From Caecitellus pseudoparvulus (Eukaryota; Bigyra: Bicosoecida), in assembly GCA_965644315.1 (NCBI GenBank), contig CBFFRQ010000144.1:1-40147 (forward strand): a DNA stretch of 40,147 nt, read 5' to 3'. Shown here one piece after another: positions 39,484 to 40,147 of this stretch; within the stretch, counting starts at the first letter, position 1; the number at the start of each line of letters is the position of its first letter. The translations under genes were made by a program, and so were the position numbers. The notes under the pieces are model-generated. The model ran no database searches. It was not told the origin of the DNA and was given only the letters and a program-made list of their open reading frames with translations.

Positions 39484-39510
39484 ATAACCTAAGGATAAAA
39501 TACGTTTTAA
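39484..39510 (+). promoter_or_regulatory. viral promoter motif, copy 6
   Basis: ATAACCTAAGGATAAA followed by ATACGTTTTAA, beginning at the preceding stop codon and ending 13 nt before the ATG at 39524. Confidence 0.8.
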
Positions 39511-39523
39511 AGGATATACTAAA

Positions 39524-39832
39524 ATGAAAATTGTTAATGCGAGATATTGTACTTTAAATGGAAAGCTATTGACTTGTCCCAGACAGAACACATCTATCAG
39601 ATTTGAAGATAAAGAATTAATTCTAACATTCACAACTCCCTTATTTATAACTAACGTTCATGCATATGATTTTAAGAGCTGTGTAGAGGTAGATTCAGCA
39701 AGCTATAATGTAATACTAAATTTTCCAGATATTGGAGTATCACTTGTTTATAAGTTTACTAAATCAGGATTTGAAAAAATTAATGATGCAATTAATGAGA
39801 GATTAAAACTTATTGGTGAATCAGAAAAATAA
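39524..39832 (+). CDS. small viral protein of unknown function
   Basis: A 102-residue, mostly beta-strand protein (ELILTFTTPLFITNVHAYDF, then YNVILNFPDIGVSLVYKF) ending in a helix (FEKINDAINERLKLIG). Three cysteines are spread over it. No family recognised. It has its own copy of the promoter motif, like the helicase and polymerase genes, so it probably belongs to the same expression class. Confidence 0.75.
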   Translation: MKIVNARYCTLNGKLLTCPRQNTSIRFEDKELILTFTTPLFITNVHAYDFKSCVEVDSASYNVILNFPDIGVSLVYKFTKSGFEKINDAINERLKLIGESEK

Positions 39833-39887
39833 CTCAATTTATTATTTCAAGAAGCAAAACATAATTATTTATATTTTGTTTCAAGTA

Positions 39888-40067
39888 CTATTCTTTCATT
39901 TTATTTTGATCATCCAATACATCAATAATTATTTTTATTCCAAAAGTTTCAATGAGATCTTTTGTATTCTGTTCAATGATTTTTTCTCTTTTTTCTTGAA
40001 TGGCTTTCGTCATAATGGAATACCAGATGCCATTGTGTTTTCTCCTTTGCTTTGATCTTGAAATCAT
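39888..40067 (-). CDS. short basic-to-acidic viral ORF
   Basis: A 59-residue frame from the ATG at 40067. An upstream TTG-led extension to 40118 is less likely. The N-terminus is basic (SRSKQRRKHNG), and the rest is helical and charged, ending LDDQNKMKE. Not recognised. It carries no promoter motif on its own strand. It starts only 20 bp from the divergent frame at 40088, so one of the two may be spurious. Confidence 0.4.
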   Translation of the reverse strand: MISRSKQRRKHNGIWYSIMTKAIQEKREKIIEQNTKDLIETFGIKIIIDVLDDQNKMKE

Positions 40068-40087
40068 ATTATATAAGTAATATATAA

Positions 40088-40147
40088 ATGACAGAATTTT
40101 CAAAAACTGTTTATTCAATGACAGAATTTAAAAAAGACTTTGAAACA
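40088..40147 (+). CDS. start of a viral ORF running off the window
   Basis: An ATG at 40088 opens a frame of 20 codons that is still open at the window edge (MTEFSKTVYS then MTEFKKDFET). The 12-nt block ATGACAGAATTT occurs twice, 30 nt apart, in frame. No copy of the promoter motif precedes it. Product unknown. Confidence 0.4.
   Translation, partial: MTEFSKTVYSMTEFKKDFET

Larger units (their letters stand above)
32694..40147. mobile_element. integrated virophage or Polinton-like DNA virus, left part
   Basis: GC content falls abruptly at about 32,690 and stays low to the window end, except for an insert at 33436-34455. The gene set is an SF3 helicase, a family-B-type polymerase, an rve integrase with chromodomain, and several short unknown ORFs under a common promoter motif. 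This is the replication and integration module of Maverick/Polinton-like viruses and mavirus-type virophages. Capsid, ATPase and protease genes are not in the window and would be expected beyond 40147. The exact left end and its terminal repeat cannot be fixed without the right end. Confidence 0.85.

Noticed and set aside
39813-40055. An 80-codon + frame rich in Phe, Ile and Asn.
   Set aside because: Low-complexity reading of AT-rich DNA opposite a better minus-strand frame.

Overview
This window is eukaryotic nuclear DNA in two very different base-composition worlds. Positions 1 to about 32,690 are GC-rich, with mostly intron-poor protist genes. Where introns can be placed by protein continuity they are short (about 65-112 nt), and nearly all begin with the same 5' splice site, GTGCG. 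From about 32,690 to the window end the DNA becomes abruptly AT-rich and carries a different gene set: an SF3 helicase, a minimal family-B-type DNA polymerase and a retroviral-type integrase with a chromodomain. That is the replication and integration module of a virophage or Polinton-like element. A GC-rich flagellate genome carrying AT-rich mavirus-like insertions fits what is known of heterotrophic stramenopiles such as Cafeteria. The species assignment is inference only.

Host layout: a class 3 lipase (375-2246, +) converges on an Mpv17/PMP22 family protein (2272-2853, -). Next come a 5'-truncated, frameshifted piece resembling the C-terminus of UTP20 (3274-4907, +), a large ankyrin protein with near-identical 38-residue repeats (4971-7865, -, perhaps with an upstream exon), and a two-exon RsuA/RluB-type pseudouridine synthase (8484-9652, -) divergent from a two-exon sodium/solute symporter (9888-12258, +). 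These are followed by a low-complexity protein (12400-13818, -), a small two-exon membrane protein (14285-14670, -) divergent from a three-exon tubulin tyrosine ligase-like enzyme (15130-17699, +), the four-exon ubiquitin-activating enzyme E1 (17953-21464, +), and a second ankyrin gene of the same family (21543-22706, -).

Accessory region: 23,433-28,506 is a complete-looking DNA transposon. It has 28-bp terminal inverted repeats (27/28 identical) and an 11-bp direct repeat outside them. It encodes a roughly 1,387-residue two-exon DDE-type transposase with a Ser-Asp run. A decayed fragment of the same transposase family sits just outside the right end. Then follow a P-loop ATPase of unrecognised family with a basic tail (29454-31454) and a beta-propeller-like host ORF (31699-32682) that stops where the AT-rich element begins.

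Viral element: genes on the + strand are each preceded, 8-17 nt before the start codon, by one conserved motif (core ACYTAARGATAAA followed by CGTATT-like bases). Six copies are visible. The motif is not seen in front of the minus-strand genes. The first viral ORF is interrupted by a 1-kb GC-rich segment that starts with the host-type splice donor GTGCGT and leaves the two AT-rich halves in compatible phase. That segment itself carries an unrelated host-like exon. No capsid or packaging gene lies inside the window; the element runs off the right edge.
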